A model generated the notes under the pieces. That model had not been told where the DNA came from. It ran no database searches and worked only from the letters and a program-made list of their open reading frames with translations. 64,000 nucleotides of DNA from Hetaerina americana (taxonomy: Eukaryota > Arthropoda > Insecta > Odonata > Calopterygidae), in the NCBI GenBank assembly GCA_022747635.1, contig JAKTNV010000179.1, forward strand, positions 310,001 through 374,000, given 5' to 3'. Each line of letters begins with the position of its first letter. Positions within the stretch are counted from its first letter, which is position 1. Shown here one piece after another: positions 43,966 through 55,500 of the stretch. The position numbers were made by a program, and so were the translations under genes.

Positions 43966-45579
43966 GGAACCTTCCACTTGCCTCAGTAACCAAGTTTACA
44001 AACCATACCATCATATCTGTGTACTTGGTTAAAGTGTTCTCTAATCTTTTATTTAGATCTCTTCTTACAGTCATTGTCATCAATGCTTTTTGTGAAAACC
44101 TCATTACCTCTTTCAAATCTTATTTCAACATCCTTACTACTTCACCCACATTTTCTAAAACATTAATGAAATAAATGAACTTCATTGTCGTAAATAAAAT
44201 TCAGTTTGCTGTGTTTGAGGAATAATTTTTTGGCCGTGAACAATTTTTGTGGGGAGGGGAAGTTTGAAGGTGCTTCATGATGGTATCATGCAATTGTGAA
44301 TTAAACGGCAAAATTTTTAGCTAAAAACTTGGAATATTTTGTGATTGCCTTTGAATTAAAAATTTTTTGCATTTTCTTTCCTTTGTTAAAAGTATTGTTG
44401 AGGTGTCTTCATATGCAGTCATCCATTGAATTTGGACCAAAGGAACTCATTTCATACGTGTTAAAACCTAGAAAACTTGAGGAGGTCTAGAAGTGACATA
44501 TGTTGAAGATGTGCTGGTTGCTAAAATTTACTGGTTTGACGTTGGGTTTATGAATATCTAAGGAATTATGCAAACAGAATTATTGCCATGATACAAGTGC
44601 CTCAGTTGTTGATAAACGTAATGCAAATAACAGAAGTAGAAGCAGAAGTATTTGGTATCAAATTTTCTTTTAATTTGGTCAAATTAAATGTTTGATTTTC
44701 AGCCATCATGCTAGAAGGTTATGTAATCTGTACCTAAAGATTATTTAAGTCTATAATTCTTGGAATGGGTTTATTCATGGTGCTTTTAGGTCAGGGTATG
44801 GAAAACAGGATTTTTAGCCTGGAAAGGCAAATTTTGAAGGCATAAATCATTAGCCAGCCCATCAGGTGGTGACCAATGATGTATTTAAGGTTTCTGCAGA
44901 AGTGCCTGTATAGTGCACCATATAATATACCATATTTATTAGTGGATGGCATGCAGTTATTTTCCTAAAGTTGGGGCTGAAATTCGACGGGCGTGTTATA
45001 TGCATGTATTTACTAATTTTTTGTATACATTCAATTAAATTGGTTCATATTTAACAGTGTTAAATTAGGGTTCTTGGAATATGCTGAATGATATGGTTAT
45101 TTATTTATTCATTATTTAATTGTTAAGTGTTTGCAAAATGAGATGTACGTATTTGCAGTTTTCCCTTTCTCAGTTTTTCTGCTTCCACCATTACTCAAGC
45201 ATCACCTGCTATAATTTGAAAATCAATCACCAGGAGAGCCAGAGTTATTAGTTAAGATTTCGAATGCAATTATCACTGGCATGGATTTTTATGTTAATGC
45301 TGTACTTGACACAGATTGTCATCTCACAATGGTGACGCATGTGATGTCTGTCCGATACTTTGCAGTATAATTTATTCCATGTAATAAATAGACTAAATAA
45401 ATATTTATTGATTGATCACAGGAATTATGTAGAATAGAATTCCTATGTCTGCTTAAGCTCTTGAAGTTATGGTAAATGGCTTGAATAGCCGAGTACTCTG
45501 CACTAGATAGGCATTGGGAAGGAAAGAGCCATAAAAGGAAAGCCATGGTGTCATCATTGGTGTTCTTGCTCAATGAAAG
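43966..45579. other. Stretch without confirmed features
   Basis: About 1.6 kb of AT-rich sequence. A short exon-like stretch at about 44419-44487 (SSIEFGPKELISYVLKPRKL) follows an atgcag acceptor, but its phase does not match the exit phase of the exon at 40815, and its donor is weak. Nothing else noted. Confidence 0.4.
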
Positions 45580-46032
45580 GTGGTTAAGGCGTCAGAGTTT
45601 AATTTCCAACCTCACGAATTTCTTGTCATGTGTGCACCGTCACTCATTGAGGTGCTGTCTGGTCCATGCGGCACCGGCAATGCAAATGGCTCCCTTCAAA
45701 CTGAAGCCCTCAGCTGGTGCGAGTCAGATCATAAGCCCCTGAAGCAAAAACGCAATCCATTCTCATGTTTTTGGAACAGGCGGATACTCAATTTGTTGAC
45801 GCTGTCAGGCAACCCCTCTTTTGAGGAGAAGGAGCTCCCTGTTTGGGTGCTGTGTGATGCCAGTGATGTGAGCCAGACAGTGCTGATTACGCTGTGGAGG
45901 AGGGATGACGGCTGGATGGTGCGAGGCACTGGCACGCTGGCTCCTTCACACTTGATTCTGCAGAACTTCAACCCCTCCCTGGATGTCATGCTTAAGGATC
46001 ACCTGCAATCGTCAATGGCTCAGAAGAATGAC
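45580..46032 (+). CDS. Unrecognised gene, exon with PVWVLCDASD
   Basis: An open frame of 151 codons, higher GC than its surroundings, ending at the donor gtgagt. The left border could be 45580 or 45589. It contains CGTGNANGSLQTEALSW, LLTLSGNPSFEEKELPVWVL and GTLAPSHLILQNFNPSLDVM. Confidence 0.75.
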
Positions 46033-49000
46033 GTGAGTGGCATTTGTCGGTGGCACCTTATTCATAGTTTCCAGGTTCAACTCTCGACTTCATTTTATCT
46101 ACAAATTATTTATTCTTTTGTAGGCGAACCCCAATACTTGATATTATAGGAAAATCATTTCAACATCCATCCAGAAGTGGCTAAACTGATCGTTACCCAA
46201 TCATTGAATTGAGTACAGGTCTCCCTTGAATGAATGTATATTTATTTCTGATAATGGCTTCCCCTTCGTTGACAGTTGAATGTGAGCTCGCTTTGTCTCA
46301 TATTTTGTCCGATCAGTATTGCTGCCATTATCATTGATGAAACAGTTTTCATTCTGGTGCTTTTATTTCATCGATGCTCTAGGCAGGATTTAAGGTTTTT
46401 GGCATTCATGCTAATGATAGGCCTTTTTCATGGAATTGCTGATTGCAATTGTTATTGCTGATAAAAAATTGTTAGGATTCATTTTGTGGTTCCTGCTTAC
46501 TGTCACACTTTCAATTAAATGGTGAAACTGTGTAATTGCATGTGGGAATTATACTATAATACAGGTGAGAATATAGTTATTTCGTGCGCGTTAATAAATA
46601 TCGGGGGACATGGTCATTCAGTGGGTAGAGGGCTGGGCCACCGACCATAGGGCCCAGGTTCAATCCTGAGCATGCCTCTCTTGAGCGCCCTCGGCTGCAT
46701 CCAAGCTGTGGGATTTTTCAGTAACGGAACTTCCTGCCAAACCATGGTCCACACAGGAAAAAGAATTGATGAAAACTGATACTGCTGCTCCCCCTACACT
46801 GATGTGTCATTTTAAAATGCCATCGGGCATAGTACTGGGTGAGTTTCTAAATAAAATCATATGCGAGAATCGTATTGTATCCCAAGAATATGTATTAACA
46901 AAAGGATAATGGTCTATACTGCATTTGATAATTTTTATTACATAGTTAGTCATGAGAAAAACAATATTCGCATTATATCTTTTTGAAGAGGTTACAAGAA
47001 TTTATAAAAATTATCATTAGTGGCATGTCTCAAAGAAATTCCTTGAATTACTGAGGAAAAAAGTTAAATTACATGTGATTCAAATAATATTTGTTTTATT
47101 TTTTTAAATACACACACGCTGCTTGTAATCTTTCTTAATTTTATCCATATCAGCTAAGTTTCCTGGCTCAAGAGTTACTAGTGACTATGAGTTGAGTATC
47201 TTTTTGGTAGTCGTAATTGAGCGCATGTTTCCCACCGGAGTATTATTACATTTGTCAAAAAGTATCCTAAGATGGAATTTTCTTGTTGAATGCATGGCAT
47301 TACTATCATTAACTCTAGTACCTATTCTAGTGGCTCAGGTTAGGTTTTCAATGGACTCTGGTGCTATGCACTGTTGTGTTCCTAATCCTTGACTGACATG
47401 ATATGCAAAATCCTTAAAAGTCATTTCTTTTACTCATTAAAGTTACCCATTTTTTAGCCCCGTGCACTCTCCGCCCACCAATGCTTCTCAGTGTTTACTT
47501 TTTTCTTAATATGTCATTATCCTTTAACACTCTCATAATGTTTTTGTCAACTAAACCTCACGTTGTGCTTTAATATAGATCCACATAAACACAGTATCAA
47601 CCTGAGCACAATTTGTGAATCCAGGAACTAAAAAGTCCATCCAAAATATCTAATCTTATCTTCCCTTTAAATTGTCCATACAATATGCTGCGCACCTTAG
47701 CCATCTTAAGCATCACACTGCTTCCCAATGTCTCACCCTGCAACCACTTGCCTTGCCTTCTTTGAACTATTCGCAAACATTGTTCCTCTTCCCTGTCCCA
47801 GACGTATTATTAGTATAGGAGACTTATTTTTGTCCATAACATCTAAACCTCCACCCCAATCCAGCAGAAATAATATTTCTTCTATGCTGCTAAAATTAAA
47901 GAAATTACTAAATTAATGGTGAATTAAGAAAAAAATACAAAAATGTTGAGAATAGTAAGCTTTTTTGAAAAAAATGTAAAGATACGAGTGTGATCACAGG
48001 TCAGAAATTAAACCAAAAGGTTTATGAGAAAATAACAATGTTCGGTTTCAACTTCAAAAATGTTGGCTGACAATGTGATGTATCAATGTCATTTCGAAAT
48101 GAAATCAGCAGGAATTAAATTCCACTTAAATGTATGACTCTCCTGTTTGATATAATCTTTGAATATATAAAAATTGGCCATTATAATGTTGAAACAGTTT
48201 GACACATAAGAAATCAATCAAATGATTGGCCAACTGAATAAGTGTTCTTCTGTGACTTACCGAGTCCTTTGACTCCATCCTTAATTCTAAACTCATAAAT
48301 AAATTTGAATATCGTGGTATTCGTGAGGATTGACAACATTCCTGTGGAACTATGTAAAAGTTTAGGAAAGTGCAGGAGGAGGAGTTTTTATGGACTAATT
48401 CCTGGTATTTATGAGGGAGGAATTTGGCTGGAAGGCTGTGAGATCAGTGTTAGTGCCTATTCCAAAAAGGGGAAAGGCAGGAATATCTGATGACAACGGA
48501 GCAATAATTTTGATTTCACACGCAGCTCAAGTAGTTCCGAGGATCATCGACAAGAGGGTGGAGAGCGGAGCAAAGGATTACCAAGGGGATGATCAGTTTG
48601 AGTTCTGGAAGGGGAGTGGCACTCGTGATCCCAATGCAGTGGTAGCAATAATACTAGGTTATTCACCATTTACAGGTTCAGCATGGTTTTGTCTTAAAAT
48701 AAAAAACTTACATCAATTTCTCTTTGTACATCACGTGAAAAAAAAGGTTATTTGTGTTACATAAGGTTTTAACGAAACAACATTTTATTATATAATGCAC
48801 AAACTTCATCCAGAGTGACAAAAGTTCAATGAGCAAGTATGCTTAAAGATTGCGCTTGAAAGCATTTGAAGGAGATGCTTTCAAATTTGGTGGAAGCAGG
48901 TGATGAGGTCACTGGGGGAGAGGAACATTAAATACAATCAGGAAGTATATGTCTGTTCTGTAGATTTCAAAAAGGCTTGCGAAAGAGTAAATTGGGTAGA

Positions 49001-52000
49001 ATTAATTAATGAATTGCATAAAATATTAGTAGATTCGAGGGATAGGAGCTTTATCCGCAACCTATACATGTCTCAGACTGCTATCAGGTGCGAGTGGGGA
49101 ACGGGGAGTACGGATGGGCAGTGTCAGGAAAAGGTGTAAGGCAGGGTTGTCCATTATCACCATTGCTGTTCAACCTGTATGTAGAGGAAGCGATTAAATA
49201 GGCATGGGAAGAACTGGAAGTAGGTTTAAAAGTGGGCGGGGAATTCATGAAATCAGTTAGGTTCGCTGATGACAAAGCTTTAGTTTGTCAGTAAGCCAAG
49301 GGGTTGCGAGCATTGCTGACTGAATTGGAAATTCAGTGCGACAGGTATGGGATGAGAATAAATGTAAATAAAACAAAGGTTATGCAGTTTTCGAGAAAGA
49401 GAAAGGCTAAGTTAAACTTTAAAATAGGTGGGTTAAAACTGGAGTGGGTGTAGCAGTTTACGTATCTAGGAAGTGATTTGGACCAAAACGGTCAAAGTAG
49501 TAGGGACATGAGGAGAAGAATTATGTGAGGCAAAGAGGCTTTCACGAGGAGGAAGGAATCGATGGCAGGAACGTTGAATAAGGATGTTAAGAAAAGGCTT
49601 GTTAAAACTTTGATATGGAGCTTGGTTATGCACGTTGCGGAAACTTGGTCATTGAAGCAGGATGATGGATGTAGATTGGAGGTTTTTGAAATGTGGGTGT
49701 GGAGAAGAATGGAGAAGGTGAAATGGACCGAAAGGAAAATAAACGAGGAAGTGCTAAGGTGTGATGGAGGAGGAGAGGGGATTGTTGGGAGAAATCCTAT
49801 GGAGGCAGGAAAAGGGGTGTATGAGGGGTGTATTGATCGGCAGTGGGATGCTGTGAAGACTGTAATAGAGGGGAGAATGTTAGGCAAGTGAGTAAGGGGC
49901 AGGAGTAGGATAGATGCATGCTGGATGGAATGAAGGGAGAAAGAAGTATGCAGATTTATTGAGGGGCTTATTGTAAGTTTGAACATGGAGTTGTGTTCTG
50001 TTAAGAGAGCCAAGGGAATTTTTGCTGTACCTTTTGGTAGCTAATGCCCATCATAAACCTACCTTAACCGGTGGATTACTGATAATAATAATTTTGGCAT
50101 TATTGATGTGGACTTTCTTCCAAATGATATCTCCGTTGAGTATCCACGGAGTGTGGAATCAGATGGTCTGCCGTTTTACCTATCCAATAAAGTCTCAATT
50201 TAGGACCTCTCTTATTCTCATTGATGATCCATGACCTTCCTCATAATATCCCTTCCAAGTCAATCTTTTATGCATATTATGCTTCTATCATGCATGAGTG
50301 CACCTAATAAGGAGGGGCTTCTTTGATATCTGCTGAGCTGCTCTTAGCATGTCTTAAGTCTCAAAACTTCTCTTGCGCCATCCAACCACTTCCATTTCTG
50401 GCAGTGATTGCCCCCCACCCACTTGTGCATCCATGGGAATGCTCAGTGATGATGCGCAAGGGGGTGGTTAAGTTCATTTCATACTCGCTCGCTCACCTCA
50501 AAGTTCTCCCCCTTTGGCTTGCACAGCAGTCAGCTGCGTAGCCAAAGTGGATTGATACCGAGGCACCTACTTTGCTGTAATGCTCTCGGTTGAAGATGTA
50601 GACGAGGTTCAATCTGGATCCTGAACCATTTTGAGAATATTATTTGGGTGGAATCATCTCAATCCTTCCCCTCCCGAAGGCCAGGGAAAGGCAACCCATT
50701 ACCTCAAATGAACATGTTGGGTACTTCACCAACTAGCATTATTGATTATGCAAAAAAAAATGCATGACTCTGAGTGAGAGAGTTTGGGCCAATACTTGGT
50801 GGAATTCCATTATAATGAAAAGGAAGAAACAAATAACTTTGTGTTTCTACCAAATAGAATTTTTATTGCGGACTGGTTTTGCTCTACTCTGGCATCATCC
50901 CTAGTTCTGATGATGGTGCTGTGGCTACTGTAGTCGACAAAACTACTTGGTAGTAAAAATTCTATTTTGTGGAAACGCAAAGTTATTTGTTTCTTCCTTT
51001 TCAATTCAATGTTTGGCCATTGGAGGCAAATGTATTGACCGCAGGCCACGAATGGAAATGGATGCCTGTATACACTGATGCAACTCTGATGTGGAGGATA
51101 ATTAAGTGGTTCAGCAATGGGATATCTCCAAATCCTTACTGAAACTGGTTTCTTGCATGACTATTAATCAAGCTGAGGCTCATGCTACCCCAAATGTTTT
51201 TTTTATGATTGCTCATATTGTGTAGTTATTTAAATTTATATTTTGCGCAAATCAATGTCAGTATTGTCACCTTGAATGCCACGGAATGTTTATATTTTAT
51301 TTTTAGTATGTGAAAATATCAAACTGATCAAGTATTACAATAAATAAGTGTCCAGAATCATCTAAGTTTTTATCAATTACCAACATCATAAGTTATTATC
51401 TTGTTCTCTGAACAGCCTTATCTCCATTTTTTTGTTCACATTCTTCCATTTTCATGATCATCTCTCCAGATAACTGGTAACTTTCGGCTATTCTAGTATT
51501 ATATTAAAATTCTTCCCCTGTGTCACACCTTTGCCTCAGATTATAGAGTAAGAAGTAGAACTGTTCTATCATTTGCATTTCTTGAATCCTTGGACTAAAA
51601 GTTCCCCATCTTTTATCTAGGGTTCCTATTGCTGTGAGACATCGACACAGATGATGATTTTGATTGTTAATTTGCACATTTCTAAGTTGTTCATTTGATT
51701 TTGTTCATTAATATGTATTTGATTATGTGTATTGATTGAAAATATGTTATTTTGCAACGACAATGGGATCTGATGAAGGATCCATGCTACTCCTGGGGAT
51801 TGCGATTGCTTAGGTTGATTGTGAGACAACTCCCTCAGTCCCGGAGGCATCTTCAGGTTGAAGTGATCTGCTAAACAGTTGTCTGACCATCAACCTACCA
51901 ACTCCTCGAGACACCATGGATCCTTCATCAGATAGAAGTCACGGAAGCCTTAGACAATAGGATCTGTACAAAAATAGTTGGAATTGGCACATAAATAATA

Positions 52001-54766
52001 AAAGAAAAGTATCGAAAAAGAAACTGTAGTTGTTTGAACCTGTTTTTATTTTTACTTACTGGGTGCTGAAGATGCTATTTCTTTATCTTTCCTTAGAATT
52101 ATATCAATTGATTAAAAGCTTCCCTCCATATTTCATGTTGATTATTATGTCCCACTTTCATGATTTCCTTCTCTTTTAATTCGATTGGATTTCCAGATAA
52201 AATATAGATAGCAATGTATTTTGCCATTCAAGGACTAATTTCATCAGCAAAAGAATTTATATACATGGAAATGGCATCAGGGAAAGGGTGTTTCACTTAT
52301 ATATGTTAATGATGGTTCTTTCATTATTAATGTGAATGCTTTAGATGATGAATAGACGATGATTCCACACCTTGTGTTGTAGGTTTCCTACGAGGTCAAG
52401 GCTTGCTATAACTGTAACAAGAATGAAGCCTCAGAAATAGTGGATGAGTTGGCTGACAATGGATCGTCCCTCAAAATGCATTTATCTTGGAAAAGGCCTC
52501 ATTCTCACTTTGGTTTTCCTCCTTATGATTCTGTCTCCCGTATGGTAAGTCGTCACATGAATTTTTACCATAATAATTCATGAAGGATGTAATAATATTC
52601 AAAAGATGCTTTAGAAATACATTTGGAAGATTCTTAAGCTTGTCATCAGCTGAGACGGCCAGAGTGGAATCTTGATTCATTTATATTAATTTTGTTACTT
52701 TCCATTTCATGATTTCTTTTTTTCATTATGCCATTGTTTGTTTGTTTCATCAATATTTAATTGTGGAAGTGCAATTAAAATATTAGATTTTATAGGAATG
52801 CGCAGGTCATTTATCGGCCATTAGGTGCCCTCAGAGGTTAAACTCATTCTCATTGTGCCATCCATGCGATGATCAATCAGATGATGCTGATGAGATGGAG
52901 TTGGTTGGAAATAATTTTTCATCCAAGCTTATTCATCTTGTGGACATGGTAATTAAAACTGAAGAAAAGGTTAACAGGGTAATATGTATTTGGAAAATAT
53001 TTTCTGATGCATGTAAAATAATGTAAAAAAAATAATTTACAAGCATAGACAGCGAATGCATCATGGCTTGTAATATCTCATGAAATTTTTCATTGCACAA
53101 ATAATATTGTTCAAACGAAATCATTTTAATCTTAACCTTGATTAGAAAGCATTGTGACCTTAATAAAAATGGCTATTTAATACCGTAACTTGCAACACGT
53201 ACAGCTTTGTCTAATGCTAAGGCCCTAAACAAAGTAACGTGATGACATTTCGCTGTACAAGGTGTTTGTTTGTTAGTTGTAGGGCAGTTGGATTGAGAGA
53301 TGTCAGTGTAATTTTTTTAGGGTACATATGTCATGGAAAGACCTATATTTATGTCTGGAGACTATTCAGACTGAGATTCAGGAAAGAAAATTTTGAATTA
53401 AAATGGAAAAAAGTGCATTCATGAAATTCTATTACCGATTTTCCCGGCCCATGAGATGCACCTTTTTTACTCCAAAATGTATTCTAAAACCAGCCTGCAT
53501 CTTCTAATGGGCCAAAATAAGTATCCTATAAGTCGCTAGCCGACTCTCCAGGAAAAATACTTACTCTTACGTATCCTTTCCCTCATCACGTGTAGAAAAT
53601 GGTTGTCCTTATCATAAATTTCAACAATAACACTGTTTTGTGTCAGTATTAAGTAATGGAGCTTTAATATTTTGTTGAAAATACTCCCTAAAAATTCCCT
53701 AATAAATTGAAAATTTATAAACTGTAGTGCGTTTAGTTTCATCTCACACGTGGTGATGCTGCAAAACTTACATGTGTTGAGTTAACAGGGATGTCACCCC
53801 TCTGGCAATACATCGGATCTCTTGCGGTAAACTTGGAGTCTGCAGGCACTCAACCATAAGTAGCATGATGGAATCATTTAATGTGTAATGTGGTCGTCCT
53901 TTCTATTTGGTCCTAGCTGTTACACACAGAAAGTAAGTGTTGCATTAAAAGTTAAAATTAGAATAGCCATGTGGGATGAAAAGAAAGAAGATTGTTACAT
54001 AATGATTGTAATTGTATTAATGATGTATTGTAATGATACTCGCCTTGTCACCGTTCACATTCGTGTTCAGTAACATAGTATTGCTGGAACATTAAGAAAA
54101 AGGGGCTTGTCTTCATGTGAGGAGCTCAAGACATTCCAATTGAAAAGCCCATAAAAGTGGGAATATCTTGATGACTCCATGGTGGATTAATTGTTAAAAA
54201 TAAACCAAAAATTGAAAGATAATTCTGTTTGCATGAACATCAAAAGCCAGGCTCCTTATATTATCAAGGCACTCTCAATATTTTGTATTAAAGTTTGTTA
54301 ATTCAACAGGAAGTGAGTGTCACAGTTGGCTATGAATGCAGCGCACTGTGGCAAGAAATTGAGAAGCTTCAGGAGATAAATGTCTTAATGGATAGTAACC
54401 CTGTAGCGAGAGAAAATCATTCGCTCTTGTCGATGGCCACAGTGAACTTGACTGTCATGACTTCTTCTCTCCGAAGCCAAGTTCATTCATATGTCTGTGC
54501 TGGGAAACTTCCTCCATCATTCAACTCATCAAAGCCTCCGAGTGCTCCCAAGAATGGTGAGCTTGGTTCTTTCGCAAATTGGTTCATGGAGGTTTGAATG
54601 GTTGTTGAATAATGTTGTAATTTGTGCTGGATGCATTTCAGGGGTTGGCCATGTGCTTGATATCTGTGAAGAGGTAGCTGAAGGGAGGAGGCATAACATG
54701 GATTTGACAGAAGTGCTGTGGAGCATTCTAAAAGGCAAGGAACAGTTGATTTCACTGCTGCTGTGA
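45580..54766 (+). CDS. Unrecognised protein, C-terminal 389 aa in five exons
   Basis: Exons 45580-46032, 52383-52544, 52796-52978, 54310-54556 and 54642-54766 have GT-AG borders and join in phase (1,170 nt, exactly 390 codons with TGA at 54764). The sequence shows no domain that I can name. It includes KELPVWVLCDASDVSQTVLI, GRWRRDDGWMVRG-like WRRDDGWMVRG, the Cys-containing VKACYNCNKNEASEIVDELA, the acidic CDDQSDDADEMELVG, a probable amphipathic helix ALWQEIEKLQEINVLMD, and the C-terminus DLTEVLWSILKGKEQLISLL. The acceptor of the first exon is weak (an in-frame stop at 45574-45576 limits it), and 5' exons are missing. The introns hold SINE and LINE insertions. It lies downstream of TSC2 in the same orientation; no functional link is implied. 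Confidence 0.75.
46605..46860 (+). mobile_element. tRNA-derived SINE, second family, best copy
   Basis: The tRNA-like head has TCATTCAGTGGGTAGAGGG (box A) and GGTTCAATCC (box B), then GCATGCCTCTCTTGAGCGCC and a body ending near GGGCATAGTACTGGG. It aligns with 22905-23105 over the whole length after box B. Confidence 0.7.
46861..48299 (+). other. Intron stretch of the unrecognised gene
   Basis: About 1.4 kb of AT-rich intron with nothing recognisable. Confidence 0.5.
48300..50095 (+). mobile_element. LINE (NLYMSQTA family), RT to 3' end
   Basis: The best-preserved 3' half of the family. It reads IPKRGKAGISDDNGA, DDQFEFWKGSGTRDPNAV, then an unrelated insertion of about 245 bp (48655-48899). 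After that come [66 protein letters not shown] in a shifted frame, the RFADDKALVCQ motif (RT ADD), YGMRINVNKTKVMQF and the tail [38 protein letters not shown]. It ends in a short ATAATA tail. Frames are broken by small indels. Confidence 0.88.
50096..50817 (+). other. Intron stretch of the unrecognised gene
   Basis: No element with clear ends. The patch at 50600-50720 is GC-richer and may be repeat-derived. Confidence 0.4.
50818..51001. mobile_element. 184-bp foldback element
   Basis: Terminal inverted repeats of about 50 bp with four or five mismatches (AAAAGGAAGAAACAAATAAC... at 50818 and its complement ending at 51001). The centre holds CATCATCCCTAGTTCTGATGATG, itself a small hairpin. The gross form, inverted arms around a CATCATC...GATGATG centre, recalls the palindrome at 4034 and Penelope pseudo-LTRs. 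No coding content. Confidence 0.8.
51002..52382 (+). other. Intron stretch of the unrecognised gene
   Basis: AT-rich intron with no recognised feature, ending in the acceptor before 52383. Confidence 0.5.
52383..52544 (+). CDS. Unrecognised gene, exon with CYNCNKN
   Basis: Fifty-four codons between the acceptor ttgtag and the donor gtaagt, phase 0 on both sides. It reads VSYEVKACYNCNKNEASEIV and ends FPPYDSVSRM. Confidence 0.8.
52796..52978 (+). CDS. Unrecognised gene, acidic Cys-containing exon
   Basis: Sixty-one codons between tatag and gtaata, phase 0. It reads ECAGHLSAIRCPQRLNSFSL then CHPCDDQSDDADEMELVG and a helical KLIHLVDMVIKTEEKVNR. Confidence 0.8.
52979..54309 (+). other. Intron between the third and fourth exons of the unrecognised gene
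   Basis: A 1.3-kb AT-rich intron. No repeat or exon seen. Confidence 0.5.
54310..54556 (+). CDS. Unrecognised gene, helical exon
   Basis: Eighty-two codons plus one base between caacag and gtgagc. It starts EVSVTVGYECSALWQEIEKL and ends KPPSAPKN. The heptad-like spacing suggests a short coiled coil. Confidence 0.82.
54642..54766 (+). CDS. Unrecognised gene, last coding exon
   Basis: It starts in phase 1 after the acceptor atttcag. It reads VGHVLDICEEVAEGRRHNMD, then LTEVLWSILKGKEQLISLLL and TGA. The predicted C-terminus is helical. Confidence 0.82.
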
Positions 54767-54844
54767 GCCAACATTTGCCTGTGTATTTTCAGGTTCCTCA
54801 ACCAATGCCATTTCACTTTTAACTGTCAATGTGCTAAATATGGT

Positions 54845-55500
54845 CCCGTTTTGACGAGTCAATCAAACATTAAAATGGGAGGCGGTTAACTAGAATGGGT
54901 AGAGAGGTTCATATATCTAGGGAGTGTTTTAAAAATGTGACCAGATGTTGGGGCATTGAAAGAAGGTTAGATTACGCAAAAATGCTTTTACAAAGAGGAG
55001 GGAGTTGGTTGCAAGGACCTTGAGTAATGATGTAAAAGAATGGGCAGCGGAAACTTTCGCATGGAGCATGGTTTTGTGCGGCATGGAAATTTGGTCGTTG
55101 ATGCGAGTTCAGAAGATTATGTGGCCATGGGGAAGGATGAAAATGGTGAAATGGATGGGGAGGAAGTCAAACAAGGAAGCATTAGGCATAGTGGAAGAGG
55201 AGAGAGCATTGTTGGAATAAATCTAAAGGAATTGAGAAAAGTGTATGCTGAGAATTTTGATTGGTGATGGAAATCTGAAGACTGTGATGGAAGGGAAAAC
55301 GTTTGGCCGGTGAGGTAGGGAGTGGGAAAGGATAGGCATATATAATGGAATGTAGGGAGGTAGAGAGTATGTAGAAAAGAAGGAGGATTTATTGTAACTT
55401 GGGTCACATTGTTTTGTGTTAGTTGAGGTTTTAGAATGTTGTAGTGGTTAGTTGGTGTGTCCATCTAAAACTTATCTTAGCTGGTTGACTACCATTAACA
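54845..55500 (+). mobile_element. LINE 3'-end fragment (NLYMSQTA family)
   Basis: It matches 49410-50090 of the better copy: GGAG-GGTTAACTAGAATGGGTA, then RTLSNDVKEWAAETFAWSMV and the tail to an ATAATGATAAT end. Frames are broken. It starts about 80 bp after the stop codon of the unrecognised gene, so it may lie in that gene's 3' UTR. Confidence 0.75.

Noticed and set aside
44419..44487. Exon reading SSIEFGPKELISYVLKPRKL
   Set aside because: The entry phase does not match the upstream candidate exon, and the donor gtctag is weak.
49492..50013. 173-residue - strand frame
   Set aside because: It is the antisense of the LINE at 48300-50095.
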